Below, piece after piece: positions 40,505 to 51,334 of a DNA stretch of 64,000 nucleotides (positions within the stretch are counted from its first letter, which is position 1; each line of letters opens with the position of its first letter). This DNA comes from an uncultured Bacilli bacterium (lineage in GTDB: Bacteria; Bacillota_I; Bacilli_A; RF39; UBA660). Made by a program: the position numbers and the translations under genes. The notes below the pieces were generated by a model that was given only the letters and a program-made list of their open reading frames with translations, ran no database searches and was not told where the DNA came from. The stretch lies in contig CANQON010000007.1 in assembly GCA_947625505.1 (NCBI GenBank), forward strand, positions 1 through 64,000, read 5' to 3'.

Positions 40505-41623
40505 TTATCTTGTATATCTTGATATATTAAGTAAGACACCAATACTTGTCATTGTAATAAGTAAACTACTACCTCCGTAAGATAAGAATGGTAAAGTAAC
40601 TCCTGTTACAGGTATTAATCCTACAACAACCATAAGATTTAATAAGCATTGAAAAGCTATACCAAAAGTAATACCAAAAGCTAAGTTTTTACCAAACTTA
40701 TCTTTTATATTTAAAGATATTTTAATACCACTATAGATTAATATAATAAATAAACTAGCTACAATTAAGATTCCTAAGAATCCAAATTCTTCACTAATAA
40801 TAGAGAAAATAAAATCTGTTTGTGGTTCTGGTAAATAAAAATGTTTTTGGATAGAGTTACCAAAACCTAATCCAAATAATCCTCCAGGTCCTATCGCATA
40901 TAGTGATTGTATTATTTGAAATCCACTACCTAAAGGATCACTCCAAGGATCTAGAAAAGATAAGATACGACTTAAACGATAAGGAGCTACTAAGACTAAA
41001 CCTATTACTCCTAATATACCTATAATACCTAATTTAATTATTAATGATATCTTCATACCATTAATAAATAAGATACCAAAGATAGTCATAACAATAATAG
41101 TACCTGTACCAAAGTCAGGTTGTAACATAATAATCCCAAAGATTATTAATGTTATAAGCATAATAGGTAATAATTTTTTATGATTAGTTAAATATCTAGA
41201 AGTATATATAATAAGAGCTAGTTTAGTAAATTCACTAGGTTGAATACCAAATGATCCTATACCAAACCAACTACGACTTCCATTTCTTATCGTACCAATA
41301 CCTGGTATTAAGACAAGTATTAATAAAATAATACAACTAAATAATATAATCTTAGAATATTTATAATATAAATTATAATTTATCTTACTCACAATATACA
41401 TAATAACTAATCCAATTAAAAAGAATATTCCTTGATTACGAACAAATTTATATGGAGTATTAAATTTATATTCACTCCAAATATAAGAAGCTGAATAAAT
41501 CATAATAAGTCCAAAAAGCGCTAAAAGAATAACACTTATAACAAGTAAATAATCAATCTTTTTGTTCATATCCACACTCCAAATAATAAAGCAATTAAAC
41601 TTCCAATTAAACCTATTAACCAA
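40505..41623 (-). CDS. ftsW: FtsW/RodA/SpoVE-family lipid II polymerase
   Basis: MIYSASYIWSEYKF...; PYRLSRILSFLDPWSDPLGSGFQIIQSLYAIGPGGLFGLGFG. Confidence 0.88.
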   Translation of the reverse strand: MVNRFNWKFNCFIIWSVDMNKKIDYLLVISVILLALFGLIMIYSASYIWSEYKFNTPYKFVRNQGIFFLIGLVIMYIVSKINYNLYYKYSKIILFSCIILLILVLIPGIGTIRNGSRSWFGIGSFGIQPSEFTKLALIIYTSRYLTNHKKLLPIMLITLIIFGIIMLQPDFGTGTIIVMTIFGILFINGMKISLIIKLGIIGILGVIGLVLVAPYRLSRILSFLDPWSDPLGSGFQIIQSLYAIGPGGLFGLGFGNSIQKHFYLPEPQTDFIFSIISEEFGFLGILIVASLFIILIYSGIKISLNIKDKFGKNLAFGITFGIAFQCLLNLMVVVGLIPVTGVTLPFLSYGGSSLLITMTSIGVLLNISRYTR

Positions 41624-42606
41624 AAAATTTTAACTACTTCTAATTCAGGCATTACTTGTTCAAAAGTATGATGAATAGGTGTCATAGGAAATATTCTTTT
41701 ATGCGTTAATTTATAATAAAATCTTTGAATTAAACAACTAATAGTTTCAATAACAAATACCATACCAATAATAATTAATAATAATTCATGACGGGTTAAT
41801 AAAGCTATAATACCTAAAGTTGCTCCTAAACTAAGGGATCCTGTATCTCCCATAAATATTTTAGCAGGATAAGAATTAAACATTAAAAAACCTATTAAAG
41901 CTCCTATTAAAGAAAAGATAAATAAGGTTATTTCTATATATCCTTCTAACCATCCTGTATTTAAAGTAATAATACCTAAAGTAAAAAAAGATATAATGGA
42001 TAATCCTCCTGCTAATCCATCTAAACCATCTGTTAAGTTAACAGCATTACTACTACTTGTTAATACTAGTAAGATAAATACACCATATAACCATCCTATA
42101 TTTATTTTAATATTTAGAGTATGTATCCATAATAATGGTTCATTACCTGCTTTTAAATAAAAATAAAAGATAATAGTAGCACATATAATTTCTAAAACAA
42201 GTTTACTTTTTTCACTTAATCCTTTATTATTATGTTCTTTAATTATTAGATAATCATCAATAAAACCTATTAATCCATAACTAAAGAAAGTAAATAAAAC
42301 AATAAAAAGATTATAAGAAAAACTAATTTTATTTAATAATAATAAAATGAAGATAAATAGTAATGGTGTAAAAATAAATATAATTCCTCCCATAGTAGGG
42401 GTATGTGATTTACTTTTATGTCTTTCTTCTAAATAAATACTAAGTGTTTGATTGTTTTTCTTTTTTCTTAAGTAAGGTATCAGAATAATACCTATTATAA
42501 TAGATAAGAATATACTTAGTATTGTTACAATAATTATCTTCATCATCGTTAGCATATTTTCACCTATTAATATATATTCTAATACCATAAAAAAAAGGAC
42601 AATCAC
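41566..42606 (-). CDS. mraY: Phospho-N-acetylmuramoyl-pentapeptide transferase
   Basis: KSHTPTMGGIIF; NAVNLTDGLDGLAGG; GDTGSLSLG. Confidence 0.95.
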   Translation of the reverse strand: MIVLFFMVLEYILIGENMLTMMKIIIVTILSIFLSIIIGIILIPYLRKKKNNQTLSIYLEERHKSKSHTPTMGGIIFIFTPLLFIFILLLLNKISFSYNLFIVLFTFFSYGLIGFIDDYLIIKEHNNKGLSEKSKLVLEIICATIIFYFYLKAGNEPLLWIHTLNIKINIGWLYGVFILLVLTSSSNAVNLTDGLDGLAGGLSIISFFTLGIITLNTGWLEGYIEITLFIFSLIGALIGFLMFNSYPAKIFMGDTGSLSLGATLGIIALLTRHELLLIIIGMVFVIETISCLIQRFYYKLTHKRIFPMTPIHHTFEQVMPELEVVKIFWLIGLIGSLIALLFGVWI

Positions 42607-42971
42607 TCGTCCTTTTTTATTAATTCACCTTCAACAATCTCTTGTTTAGGTACTTGTGTAACATCGATTGAATCTTCTTCAAAGACTCCAACATTACCTG
42701 GGATAACATATGTTTTTTTATTTAACGCTACTAGTACAACAAGCATTAAAACAATTATGACACCTAAGATAATATAATCGACAGCATCTCTAGTATCTTT
42801 TAATACCAAACGATAATATAATTCATCAAATATATTATCTTGTGGTACATCTTCTTCCATTAATTGCATTTCTTCTTCTGTAACACCATAACTATGATAT
42901 GATACAGCACTTGCTCTTGATGGAATAATTAATATCAAGCCAACCAATAATATTAAAAAAATCTTTTTCAT
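42603..42971 (-). CDS. Small exported/membrane protein
   Basis: Signal peptide plus TM. Confidence 0.55.
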   Translation of the reverse strand: MKKIFLILLVGLILIIPSRASAVSYHSYGVTEEEMQLMEEDVPQDNIFDELYYRLVLKDTRDAVDYIILGVIIVLMLVVLVALNKKTYVIPGNVGVFEEDSIDVTQVPKQEIVEGELIKKDE

Positions 42972-43046
42972 ATATATCCCCCACTATCACTTACATTATA
43001 CCAAATAAAATAGACTAATACTATATTTTATGTTTATTTTTTTTAT

Positions 43047-43706
43047 TTATTCTTCAACATAAGGTCTTAGTAAACGAGTTACTTCTTCATATCCTGTATT
43101 ATTTAAATGTAATCCATCAGGTGTATATTCTTTCTTTAAATTACCATTATCATCAATAAGAGCAGTAAAAATATCTATATAAGTAATATCATTATCTACA
43201 CAATACTCTTTCATTTTTTCATTGATATAAATAATATCACTATTCTTTCTATTGCCAACACTTTTTACTTCTTTATTAACAGGATAAATTGTTTCATAAT
43301 ATATTTTCGTATTAGGAGATTCTTTCTTAGTCATTTCTATTATCTTTTTGATATTAGCAATAACCGTATCATTTTTTACTTTAGCGCTTAAATCATTAGT
43401 ACCAATAAGTAAAAACATTTTATCTGCTTGATGTTGTTCAATTAAATTATGAAATCTCCTTATTATATCTGTTGTCTTATATCCTCCAATACCACTATTA
43501 ATTATTATTTTATCAGTATACTGATAATAAGAATTAACATTATATCCATCAGTAATAGAGTCTCCTGCAAAAACAATTTTTTCTTTTTCTTCATCTATAA
43601 CAAATTCATTTACATTAACATGTGCATTACTTCTAAGTGATGATATATAACATATTAATATAATATTTAGTAATAAAGAAACAATAATTACAATATTTTT
43701 CTTCAT
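43047..43706 (-). CDS. SGNH/GDSL hydrolase
   Basis: IVFAGDSITDGYN; LLIGTNDLS; DGLHLNNTGY. Confidence 0.9.
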   Translation of the reverse strand: MKKNIVIIVSLLLNIILICYISSLRSNAHVNVNEFVIDEEKEKIVFAGDSITDGYNVNSYYQYTDKIIINSGIGGYKTTDIIRRFHNLIEQHQADKMFLLIGTNDLSAKVKNDTVIANIKKIIEMTKKESPNTKIYYETIYPVNKEVKSVGNRKNSDIIYINEKMKEYCVDNDITYIDIFTALIDDNGNLKKEYTPDGLHLNNTGYEEVTRLLRPYVEE

Positions 43707-43770
43707 ATTAATACCCCCATGTTTACAATTATAATTCTTTATTAACTTTTAATCAATAAAAAAAGGAAAT

Positions 43771-44229
43771 TTAATTATATTTTTCCTTTCTTCTTTTATA
43801 AATTAAATAATATATACCAATACCTAATACAATGCCTATTAAATCAATAAAGATATCTATAATGCTTCCACTTCTTCCCGATATAAATAATTGATGTATT
43901 TCATCACTAATAGCGTATATTAAAGATATACTAAATCCTAAAATAAATTCTTTTTTATGTAACCAATCTTTAATAACACTCATTAATAAAATACTTAAAA
44001 CAAAATATTCTATAATATGCGCTGTCTTACGTACAATAACAAAAGTATTATTAGTAAATTGCTCTAATTTTTCAGGTGTTACTTCTTGATGCGTTATTTT
44101 ACATACTACTTCATACACTTGTTTAATAAAAGAATCACTTTTATTTGTTGATACTTCACCATTATCTTGAGAAAAATCAAACATGATAATCATCCATAAT
44201 ACTAGGATGATTATTCTTACATATTTCAT
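43771..44229 (-). CDS. VanZ-like protein
   Basis: VRKTAHIIEYFVLSILL; SLIYAISDEIHQLF. Confidence 0.85.
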   Translation of the reverse strand: MKYVRIIILVLWMIIMFDFSQDNGEVSTNKSDSFIKQVYEVVCKITHQEVTPEKLEQFTNNTFVIVRKTAHIIEYFVLSILLMSVIKDWLHKKEFILGFSISLIYAISDEIHQLFISGRSGSIIDIFIDLIGIVLGIGIYYLIYKRRKEKYN

Positions 44230-44254
44230 ATATATATCAAATAAAGAACTATTT

Positions 44255-45541
44255 TTACATAGTTCTTTGACTTGCTGCTTGTTCAGATTGAATAGCTACA
44301 ATACGTTGATTAATAGCTGCTAATAAACCCTCTGATAATGGTGTTGGTGTATTAAGATTACCATATGTTAAATAATATCTTGCCATATAATCAATATAAT
44401 TTACATAATCAGCTTCAGAGTTCCACTTAGTACCATCTGGTGATATATAATAACTAGGTGCTTGCATAATCATCGTACTAGGATCTGGTGTTACTTCTTG
44501 TGTTAAAGCTTCATTAGGTATTTGCATAGAAGATGAACTTAACTCCTTTATTCTATCCATAACTAAAGGTTTTAAATTATCAGGTAATGTTTCAACACTT
44601 TGCATATCCCCATTACTAACTGCTTGACGAGCTAATTCATCAATATAAAGGGGATCAATAGTTTGATATCCCATATCACTACCAGGTACTGTCTCCATAG
44701 GTACTTCAGGACTAGATACATTTTCCCCAGGTGTAGGTATTTCTTCACCCATATTTGGTTTATTAGTATATTCTAAATATTCTTGTTCTGTTTCCCATAC
44801 TGATCCATCTGGAGCAATGTATGAATTTGAACCTTCTGTCATTGGTTCCATTGGTACATCTGATACTCCTACTTCTGGTGTTGTAACTACTTCAGGTACT
44901 TCTAAAGGAGTAGGCTCCATAGGTATATCAGAAGATTCTGTTTGCATATTTTCTTCTGGCATAGTCTCTGTACCTGGAATTTCTACTTGAGGCTCTACTG
45001 GTGCCACCGTAGTATCTGGTTCAGGTACATTATCTACTGACATTGTTTCAGTGCCTGGAACTTCTTCTTGAGGTTCTACTGGTTCGGCTACAGGTTCTGG
45101 TTCAGGTACATTTTGTAATTCTTGAACACGTCTTTCTATTTGTTCTTTTAATTCATCAGGCATTGGTGATAAAGTACTTAATGTTTCGCCTTCTAATAAT
45201 TTCTCAGCTAATTCGTTAACATATTCTGGAGTCCAAGTAACAGATGATTCATTTTGAATTGTTTCAAGTTCTTCATCATTCTCTGTTAATGTAGATTCTG
45301 GAGTTAAATGCTCTTTAAAGTCTTGTAAAGCATCGTTTAAAGAAACTTCTCCTTTAGTAAAATAGTCTTTAATAAGATGAGATGTTGAGGTTAATAAAGC
45401 ATCTAGAATAGCACTTTTAGATACCTTTTCTTCCCTACCTTCATTTACTACTTCATCTAATTCATCTAGGAATTTATCTAATCTTTCTTGGAAATCTATT
45501 TCTTCTGTTTTTTTATCTTTTTTAGTTTCTCTCTTATTCAT
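44255..45541 (-). CDS. Acidic Pro/Glu-rich repeat protein of unknown function
   Basis: Three ~37-aa repeats and two copies each of Y(I)xPDGxxWxxExxY and PVEPQxExPGTETM. Confidence 0.7.
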   Translation of the reverse strand: MNKRETKKDKKTEEIDFQERLDKFLDELDEVVNEGREEKVSKSAILDALLTSTSHLIKDYFTKGEVSLNDALQDFKEHLTPESTLTENDEELETIQNESSVTWTPEYVNELAEKLLEGETLSTLSPMPDELKEQIERRVQELQNVPEPEPVAEPVEPQEEVPGTETMSVDNVPEPDTTVAPVEPQVEIPGTETMPEENMQTESSDIPMEPTPLEVPEVVTTPEVGVSDVPMEPMTEGSNSYIAPDGSVWETEQEYLEYTNKPNMGEEIPTPGENVSSPEVPMETVPGSDMGYQTIDPLYIDELARQAVSNGDMQSVETLPDNLKPLVMDRIKELSSSSMQIPNEALTQEVTPDPSTMIMQAPSYYISPDGTKWNSEADYVNYIDYMARYYLTYGNLNTPTPLSEGLLAAINQRIVAIQSEQAASQRTM

Positions 45542-45593
45542 ATTCTCACCTATTTAAATTTTAGCATATCTTCCTTTTATTTACAACTAATTT

Positions 45594-46451
45594 TTAATCT
45601 AAATAGAGACGTATTGTCGATTTATCACTTATTTTTTCACCTGCATTAGGGGCTTGATAAATAACTTTACCTGTTCCTTCAATTTTAATGTTAAATCCTT
45701 TTAACTTCTTTTTAGCTTCTTTAATATCTAAACCTATAACATTAGGTACTTCAACATAAACAGGATCTAAATAAACAAATTCTTTTTCTATCTCATCTTG
45801 TCTAGGTTCAAGATTTAAAATATCAATAATAGATAACATAACTTTTTTAGCAATAGGAGCAGCAATAGTTCCTCCATATTGGGTTATTCCTTTAGCATTA
45901 TCAATGGCAACATAAACAATAACTTCAGGATCATCACTAGGCATAAAACCAATAAAGGAAGTAATATAATTACCTGTTAAATATTTTCCATCTTTAACTT
46001 TTTGAGCTGTACCTGTCTTTCCCCCTACTCGGTAATTAGGTATATAAGCATTATGTCCTGTACCTTTAGCAACGACATTCTCTAGAGCATATCTTACTTT
46101 ACTACTCGTACTATTACTAATTACATTTCTTACTTTCGTAGGTATATTTTTAAGAACTATTTGATTAGTTTCAGGATCATTAATACTCTTTACGATATAA
46201 GGTTTATATAATATTCCTCCATTAATAGCAGCACTAACAGCTGTTATTTGTTGTAAAGCTGTAACAGATACACCTTGACCAAAAGCTGTTGTAGCTGTTT
46301 CTAAATCCCCTATCTTATCTACATCAAATATAATTCCATTTTCTTCACCACTTAATTCAATACCTGTTTTTTCACCAAACCCAAAGTCTTTGATATATTG
46401 AAAAAGTTTTTCTTTTCCTAATTTAAATCCAATATTAACAAATCCTGTGTT
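45594..46451 (-). pseudogene. 3' part of interrupted class B PBP gene (KTG motif and PASTA domain)
   Basis: NTGFVNIGFKLGKEKLFQYI...VGGKTGTAQKVKDGKY...VEVPNVIGLDIKEAKKKL; ORF start Met-Thr-Thr-Arg is element sequence. Confidence 0.9.
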
Positions 46452-46504
46452 CCTTGTAGTCAACTAAGAGATACTTTTGCCAAAAATAATACACTATTAC
46501 TTTT

Positions 46505-48175
46505 TTATACTATAACATCTATTAGATTTTTATTATTACTATCATCTGCTTTTGATTTGATATTATTATTTAACACCATCTCTATTTCTTCATATGAATG
46601 ATTAAAGTTAAATATAATTTGAAGTTTTATGTGCTTTCTATCGTGATTTATTTTTGATATAAATACTTTATCAATAAATAAATTAAAGTAATCACCAATA
46701 TTTTTTCTGATATCTAGTTGAAGCCTAATATTATCTTTAATTTGTTTTGATAAAGTAGCATAATATGGCAATGTATGACTAGACATTTCAGCAATATTTA
46801 ACTCATTTTCAATATGTTGAATTTCTTTAATAATTTTTTCATTCTTACTTTTAAAATCAGCATCATTAATTATTCCACTTAAAGATAAATCTAACAATTT
46901 TTCTTTTTGTGATTCTTTTTCACTTAGTTTCTCTTTTAGTTCATTAATAACTACTTGATGGCTACTTTCTTTAATTATATTCATGTAATCTTTAACAATT
47001 TTATTTATAAAGTGTTCTTTTGTGTCTACAAATCTCTCAATTACATTAGTAAATATTTCGTCTAAATGTTTTTCGTTAATAATAGGTGTTTTACAACCCT
47101 TAATACCACGTCTTAAATATTCATTACATTGCCATACTGGTTTTTTCGCCCTTTTGCCATTAGCGCTTCTAATAAATGTTGCATTATGTTCTGTACAGAA
47201 CAATTTTGATGTATATGTTTTATTTTCTAAATAAAGTTCCTTATTTACTACATTACTATTCCAAACATCATGTCTGTGTTTCAAAACAGCATTGGCTTTA
47301 TTCCATAATGCTTCTTCAACAATAGCTGGAACTCTTCCGCTTTTATCCTTATATATAATCCATTCCTCTTTTGGTTTTGCAATTTTTTTATGGGTTTTAT
47401 AATCTTCTACCTCTGTTAAATTAGCCGTATAATATCCTTTATATCTTGGATTACTTATCATCTTCTTAAGAGTTATGTCACTAAATACTTTACCCTTTCT
47501 GGTATAATAACCTCTTTCAGCCAACATATCACCAATTTTTTTTAAGCCATATTCTCCAGTTGAATACCAAGAATAAATCATTTTTACAGCAATTGATTCC
47601 TTTTCATCAATAGTTAATTTGCAATCTTTTTTTATATAGCCATAAATTCCTCCACCGCCAACTTTACCATCTTTTATACTTCTTTTCACACCAAATTTTA
47701 CTCTTTCAGATAATTTTCTTACCTCATCTTGTGCCATACTAGCCATTAAGGTTAATCTAAATTCACTATCAGGATAGATAGTGTTGAGATTATCAGAAAT
47801 AAAACAAACTATTACACCATATTTTAATAATAATTGTGTATAACTAATGCTATCAATAGTATTACGGGCAAACCTTGATACCTCTTTAGTTAAAATCAAA
47901 TCAAATTTTCCCAATCTCGCATCTTCAATCATTTGAAGGAATTGCTCTCTTTTATATACCTGTGTACCACTTATGCCTTCATCAGAATAACTGGCAACGT
48001 GAATCCATGATTTTACATTATCAATCATATCATTAAAATAGTTTTTTTGATTTTCTAAAGAGTTAATTTGATCATTTTTATCAGTTGAAACTCTCCCATA
48101 ATCGACTACTCGCAATGTCATGTCATATATTGTTTTTCCAAGTTTTAATTCTTCCCTTGCTTTTAATATATCCAT
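46505..48175 (-). CDS. Large serine recombinase
   Basis: RVVDYGRVSTDKNDQINSLENQ; TKEVSRFARNTIDSI; recombinase and zinc-ribbon domains. Confidence 0.97.
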   Translation of the reverse strand: MDILKAREELKLGKTIYDMTLRVVDYGRVSTDKNDQINSLENQKNYFNDMIDNVKSWIHVASYSDEGISGTQVYKREQFLQMIEDARLGKFDLILTKEVSRFARNTIDSISYTQLLLKYGVIVCFISDNLNTIYPDSEFRLTLMASMAQDEVRKLSERVKFGVKRSIKDGKVGGGGIYGYIKKDCKLTIDEKESIAVKMIYSWYSTGEYGLKKIGDMLAERGYYTRKGKVFSDITLKKMISNPRYKGYYTANLTEVEDYKTHKKIAKPKEEWIIYKDKSGRVPAIVEEALWNKANAVLKHRHDVWNSNVVNKELYLENKTYTSKLFCTEHNATFIRSANGKRAKKPVWQCNEYLRRGIKGCKTPIINEKHLDEIFTNVIERFVDTKEHFINKIVKDYMNIIKESSHQVVINELKEKLSEKESQKEKLLDLSLSGIINDADFKSKNEKIIKEIQHIENELNIAEMSSHTLPYYATLSKQIKDNIRLQLDIRKNIGDYFNLFIDKVFISKINHDRKHIKLQIIFNFNHSYEEIEMVLNNNIKSKADDSNNKNLIDVIV

Positions 48176-48194
48176 ATTCGTCCAAAGCCTCCTA

Positions 48195-48380
48195 TTATGG
48201 TGATAATTTATCCATTTTATTTATTAAAATTTGTTGCATTCGTGTATAAATATCAAATGATATTATTTCCTTTTCATACAATTTTTTATTAATAAGTATT
48301 CTTAATTTTAGCATAAGGTATTCTTTTGGTAACTTCTTAGCATCAGAGGATCTAAAATAATCACTATTTGTTAATTTCAA
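48195..48380 (-). CDS. Small protein upstream of recombinase
   Basis: 61 aa, 20 nt upstream of recombinase ORF. Confidence 0.55.
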   Translation of the reverse strand: MKLTNSDYFRSSDAKKLPKEYLMLKLRILINKKLYEKEIISFDIYTRMQQILINKMDKLSP

Positions 48381-48424
48381 TATTCAGCCTCCCTCACTAA
48401 TAATATTAAATTTTCAAAAAAAAA

Positions 48425-48450
48425 AGAACTCGTATACCGAGTTCCGACAA
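48425..48450. terminator. Terminator between recombinase module and cargo
   Basis: GAACTCGTATACCGAGTTC flanked by A/T runs. Confidence 0.7.
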
Positions 48451-48664
48451 AAAATAACCATTAATTTAAAAAATCAATATTTATTATGAAAAGAATATTA
48501 CAGATAAATAAGTATCATTATAAAAAGTAAGTACCATTACATTCATAATTCATTTGTATCAATTATGCCAATATAGAACATTATATAAAATCGCTAAAAA
48601 GCAATCCACTAATTTCTTTTTAAATTAAAGATTAAAAGTCTAAGAACTAGTTAAGCCTTTTAGC

Positions 48665-49366
48665 TTATTCGTTGTACAATTTTTTTAATTGTTTTTGAAA
48701 TTTAGAATATTTAGTGATGAAACTATCACAAATTTCTTTTTCGGACATACAGTTAGTAACAACATAATCATATTGCATAATCTCTTTTAATGTTAAAGTA
48801 CCTCTTGTATAATTTGTTAAAATATTTACATTAGAATTTGAAATATTAAAATGTCCAAATTGTATACTTGAAAACATATATACACCCTTTAAATTAGGAG
48901 ATGGTGATTCCTTTATAAAAACAATATACTGATTGTTCAAGTTAAGAGGTGTCATACCATCATAATATTCAATAAAATCATTACCAATCCAAGAAACCAA
49001 ATCGTATATTTTTATATTTTGCCCTACTGATATAACATTATCATCTTGTTTTATGACTTCTAAAACTTGTACTTGATTTATTAGTCCTTTGCCATATAAG
49101 ATTGGATTATCAGAAACTTTTACTTTTAAGACATATTGAGATTGTTTAATTAAATCTTCAACACTTTCAACCTTTGAATCATCTATAAGAACATTTTCAA
49201 TTCTATGAAAAGTTTGGTATACACTTGCTCTACTTTCTGAATAATAATATATATTTTCAATGAAATCATTATAATTATAGTACTTGGCTTTATTTCTTCC
49301 AATTAATATAGCAATGAAAAAAGAGAAAAAAAGAATTATACATATTACTTTCAACACTTTAATCAT
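48665..49366 (-). CDS. Membrane-anchored extracytoplasmic protein
   Basis: N-terminal TM; overlaps ABC ATPase gene. Confidence 0.6.
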   Translation of the reverse strand: MIKVLKVICIILFFSFFIAILIGRNKAKYYNYNDFIENIYYYSESRASVYQTFHRIENVLIDDSKVESVEDLIKQSQYVLKVKVSDNPILYGKGLINQVQVLEVIKQDDNVISVGQNIKIYDLVSWIGNDFIEYYDGMTPLNLNNQYIVFIKESPSPNLKGVYMFSSIQFGHFNISNSNVNILTNYTRGTLTLKEIMQYDYVVTNCMSEKEICDSFITKYSKFQKQLKKLYNE

Positions 49367-50021
49367 TTCTTAATACCTCTTTTTCATCTACAATTCTACC
49401 ATTTTCAATATAAAAGATTTTGTCACACAAATAATTTAAGTCCTCTTTATTATGACTCGCCAATAAAATAATTTTTTTTTGCTTTTTTAATTCAATAATA
49501 ATTTTATGTAAATTTTTAATAGAAGCTTCATCAAGACCATTAGTTGGCTCATCTAAAATAACAATTTGTTGATTTTCCATAATTGCTTGAGCGATTCTTA
49601 ATTTTTGTTTCATTCCAAGTGAATATTCTTTATACTTTTTATCTCTTACTTCACTTAATCCCACTTTTTTTATTATTTTATTAATATAATCAGTATCTTT
49701 TTTGTTATTAATAGTGTATAACAAATCCAAGTTTTCATAGCCAGTTAAGTAGGGATAAAAATTAGGTTCTTCTATCAAAATACCAATGTTACTTAAATCA
49801 TAATTAGTATTAATAATAGAAATTCCATCAATTAAAACATCTCCTTGCGAAGGATATATTAATGTAGAAATTGCTCTAAATAGCATAGTTTTACCAGAAC
49901 CATTTCTGCCATAAAACCCATATACATTCCCGCTTGATAATGTTAAATTAATATTATCTAAAATGTATTTCTTTTTTATAATTTTTGTATAATCTTTAAT
50001 AATTAGTTTCAATTTTAACAC
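49359..50021 (-). CDS. ABC transporter ATP-binding protein
   Basis: GFYGRNGSGKTMLFRAI; YSLGMKQKLRIAQAI; VILDEPTNGLD. Confidence 0.97.
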   Translation of the reverse strand: MLKLKLIIKDYTKIIKKKYILDNINLTLSSGNVYGFYGRNGSGKTMLFRAISTLIYPSQGDVLIDGISIINTNYDLSNIGILIEEPNFYPYLTGYENLDLLYTINNKKDTDYINKIIKKVGLSEVRDKKYKEYSLGMKQKLRIAQAIMENQQIVILDEPTNGLDEASIKNLHKIIIELKKQKKIILLASHNKEDLNYLCDKIFYIENGRIVDEKEVLRND

Positions 50022-50667
50022 CTCCTAAATCAATTCGATTGTATAATCTCTTTATTATCAAATATAAAATTATTAAGAATAAACAGTTAATTAAATTAAT
50101 TCTATAATTTGAAAAAAGAGTAACAAATGGAATATAAAAGTTTTTAGTTGTTGCTACTAATAAAAACATCAGTGCAATAGTATAAATAAATGAGTATGTA
50201 TAATTATCAAACATTAGTGCAAAGAGCAAAATAATAATAATTATAAAATATATTTCAAAAATATATTTTAACAATATATTTAAAGATACTAAGTTAATAT
50301 CTATAGGTAAATTAAATATGAATTTAAATGTGAACCATTGAATTAAAATAGTTATAATACAAATTAAAATATGGACAAAAAAGTTCTTTTTGATTTTTTT
50401 TATAAAATATCTTTTTCTATTTTTATATCTTGTATCAAAATTTATTAATTCGTAATAAATATTTTTAGATATAATTAAAATATTTAGTACTATCGGAGTA
50501 ATCCAAATGAGATTAAAAATACTATTATTTGAAAAATTGACAATTGTATAATATGATGCAACGGAAGCCTGTACGCAGATTTCATTCAAATACGCTTTTT
50601 TTAATAAAATTACAATAATTAAAACTATGCTGTAAAGAATCATATCTTTTCTATTCATTACAATCAT
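49996..50667 (-). CDS. ABC transporter membrane component (putative)
   Basis: Multi-TM, overlapping operon. Confidence 0.6.
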   Translation of the reverse strand: MIVMNRKDMILYSIVLIIVILLKKAYLNEICVQASVASYYTIVNFSNNSIFNLIWITPIVLNILIISKNIYYELINFDTRYKNRKRYFIKKIKKNFFVHILICIITILIQWFTFKFIFNLPIDINLVSLNILLKYIFEIYFIIIIILLFALMFDNYTYSFIYTIALMFLLVATTKNFYIPFVTLFSNYRINLINCLFLIILYLIIKRLYNRIDLGGVKIETNY

Positions 50668-51334
50668 CCCTTTTTAAAATAAAATCTTTTTTTATAATTA
50701 TTTTATTTATGACAACATACATTATAAAATCAATTAAAATAATAACTACAAAGTACAGCCAACCATAGTCAAAATTATAATTAATTAAATAAATAGAATT
50801 AAGATCAATAATTGGTTTATTAATGAAAAAAAAGTTAAAATGTTCTATTATCGAGTCAAGGCTTGCAAATATAAGTAAGAAAACGCAACAAGAAAACGAA
50901 TGATTATTAATGAATCCATCAATTAATTTTATAATAATAGATATAGTTATAAAAATAATTAAAAAATTTAATATTGAAATTAAAATATCCGTTATGTTTG
51001 AAAAACAAGTTGGATAATTTAATAATATTATTATTAAATTAAATATAACAATCGTTATTATTGCAATTATAAATTCAACGACAATAGTTGAAAACAAATA
51101 TTTTTTTCGTGTTTTAAATCTCATTATTATTGAGGAATTATAATTAGTTATATAAACGATTGATATAATTATAACTGAAAGTATAATGAAAAAATATCTT
51201 ATTGATATATTGGCTAAATAGGTCACATATAAATTTAGAAAATCTAATCTAATGTTATATCCATAATATGCAGCCATAATGATAGAAATTAAAAAAATTA
51301 TATATAACTGTTTATTTTTTAATATTCTTCTCAT
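50651..51334 (-). CDS. ABC transporter membrane component (putative)
   Basis: Multi-TM, overlapping operon. Confidence 0.6.
   Translation of the reverse strand: MRRILKNKQLYIIFLISIIMAAYYGYNIRLDFLNLYVTYLANISIRYFFIILSVIIISIVYITNYNSSIIMRFKTRKKYLFSTIVVEFIIAIITIVIFNLIIILLNYPTCFSNITDILISILNFLIIFITISIIIKLIDGFINNHSFSCCVFLLIFASLDSIIEHFNFFFINKPIIDLNSIYLINYNFDYGWLYFVVIILIDFIMYVVINKIIIKKDFILKRDDCNE

Noticed and set aside
45594-46463. Independent short PBP gene starting MTTR
   Set aside because: The first four codons are element sequence; reconstruction with 54892-55935 gives one intact PBP, so this is an interrupted gene half.
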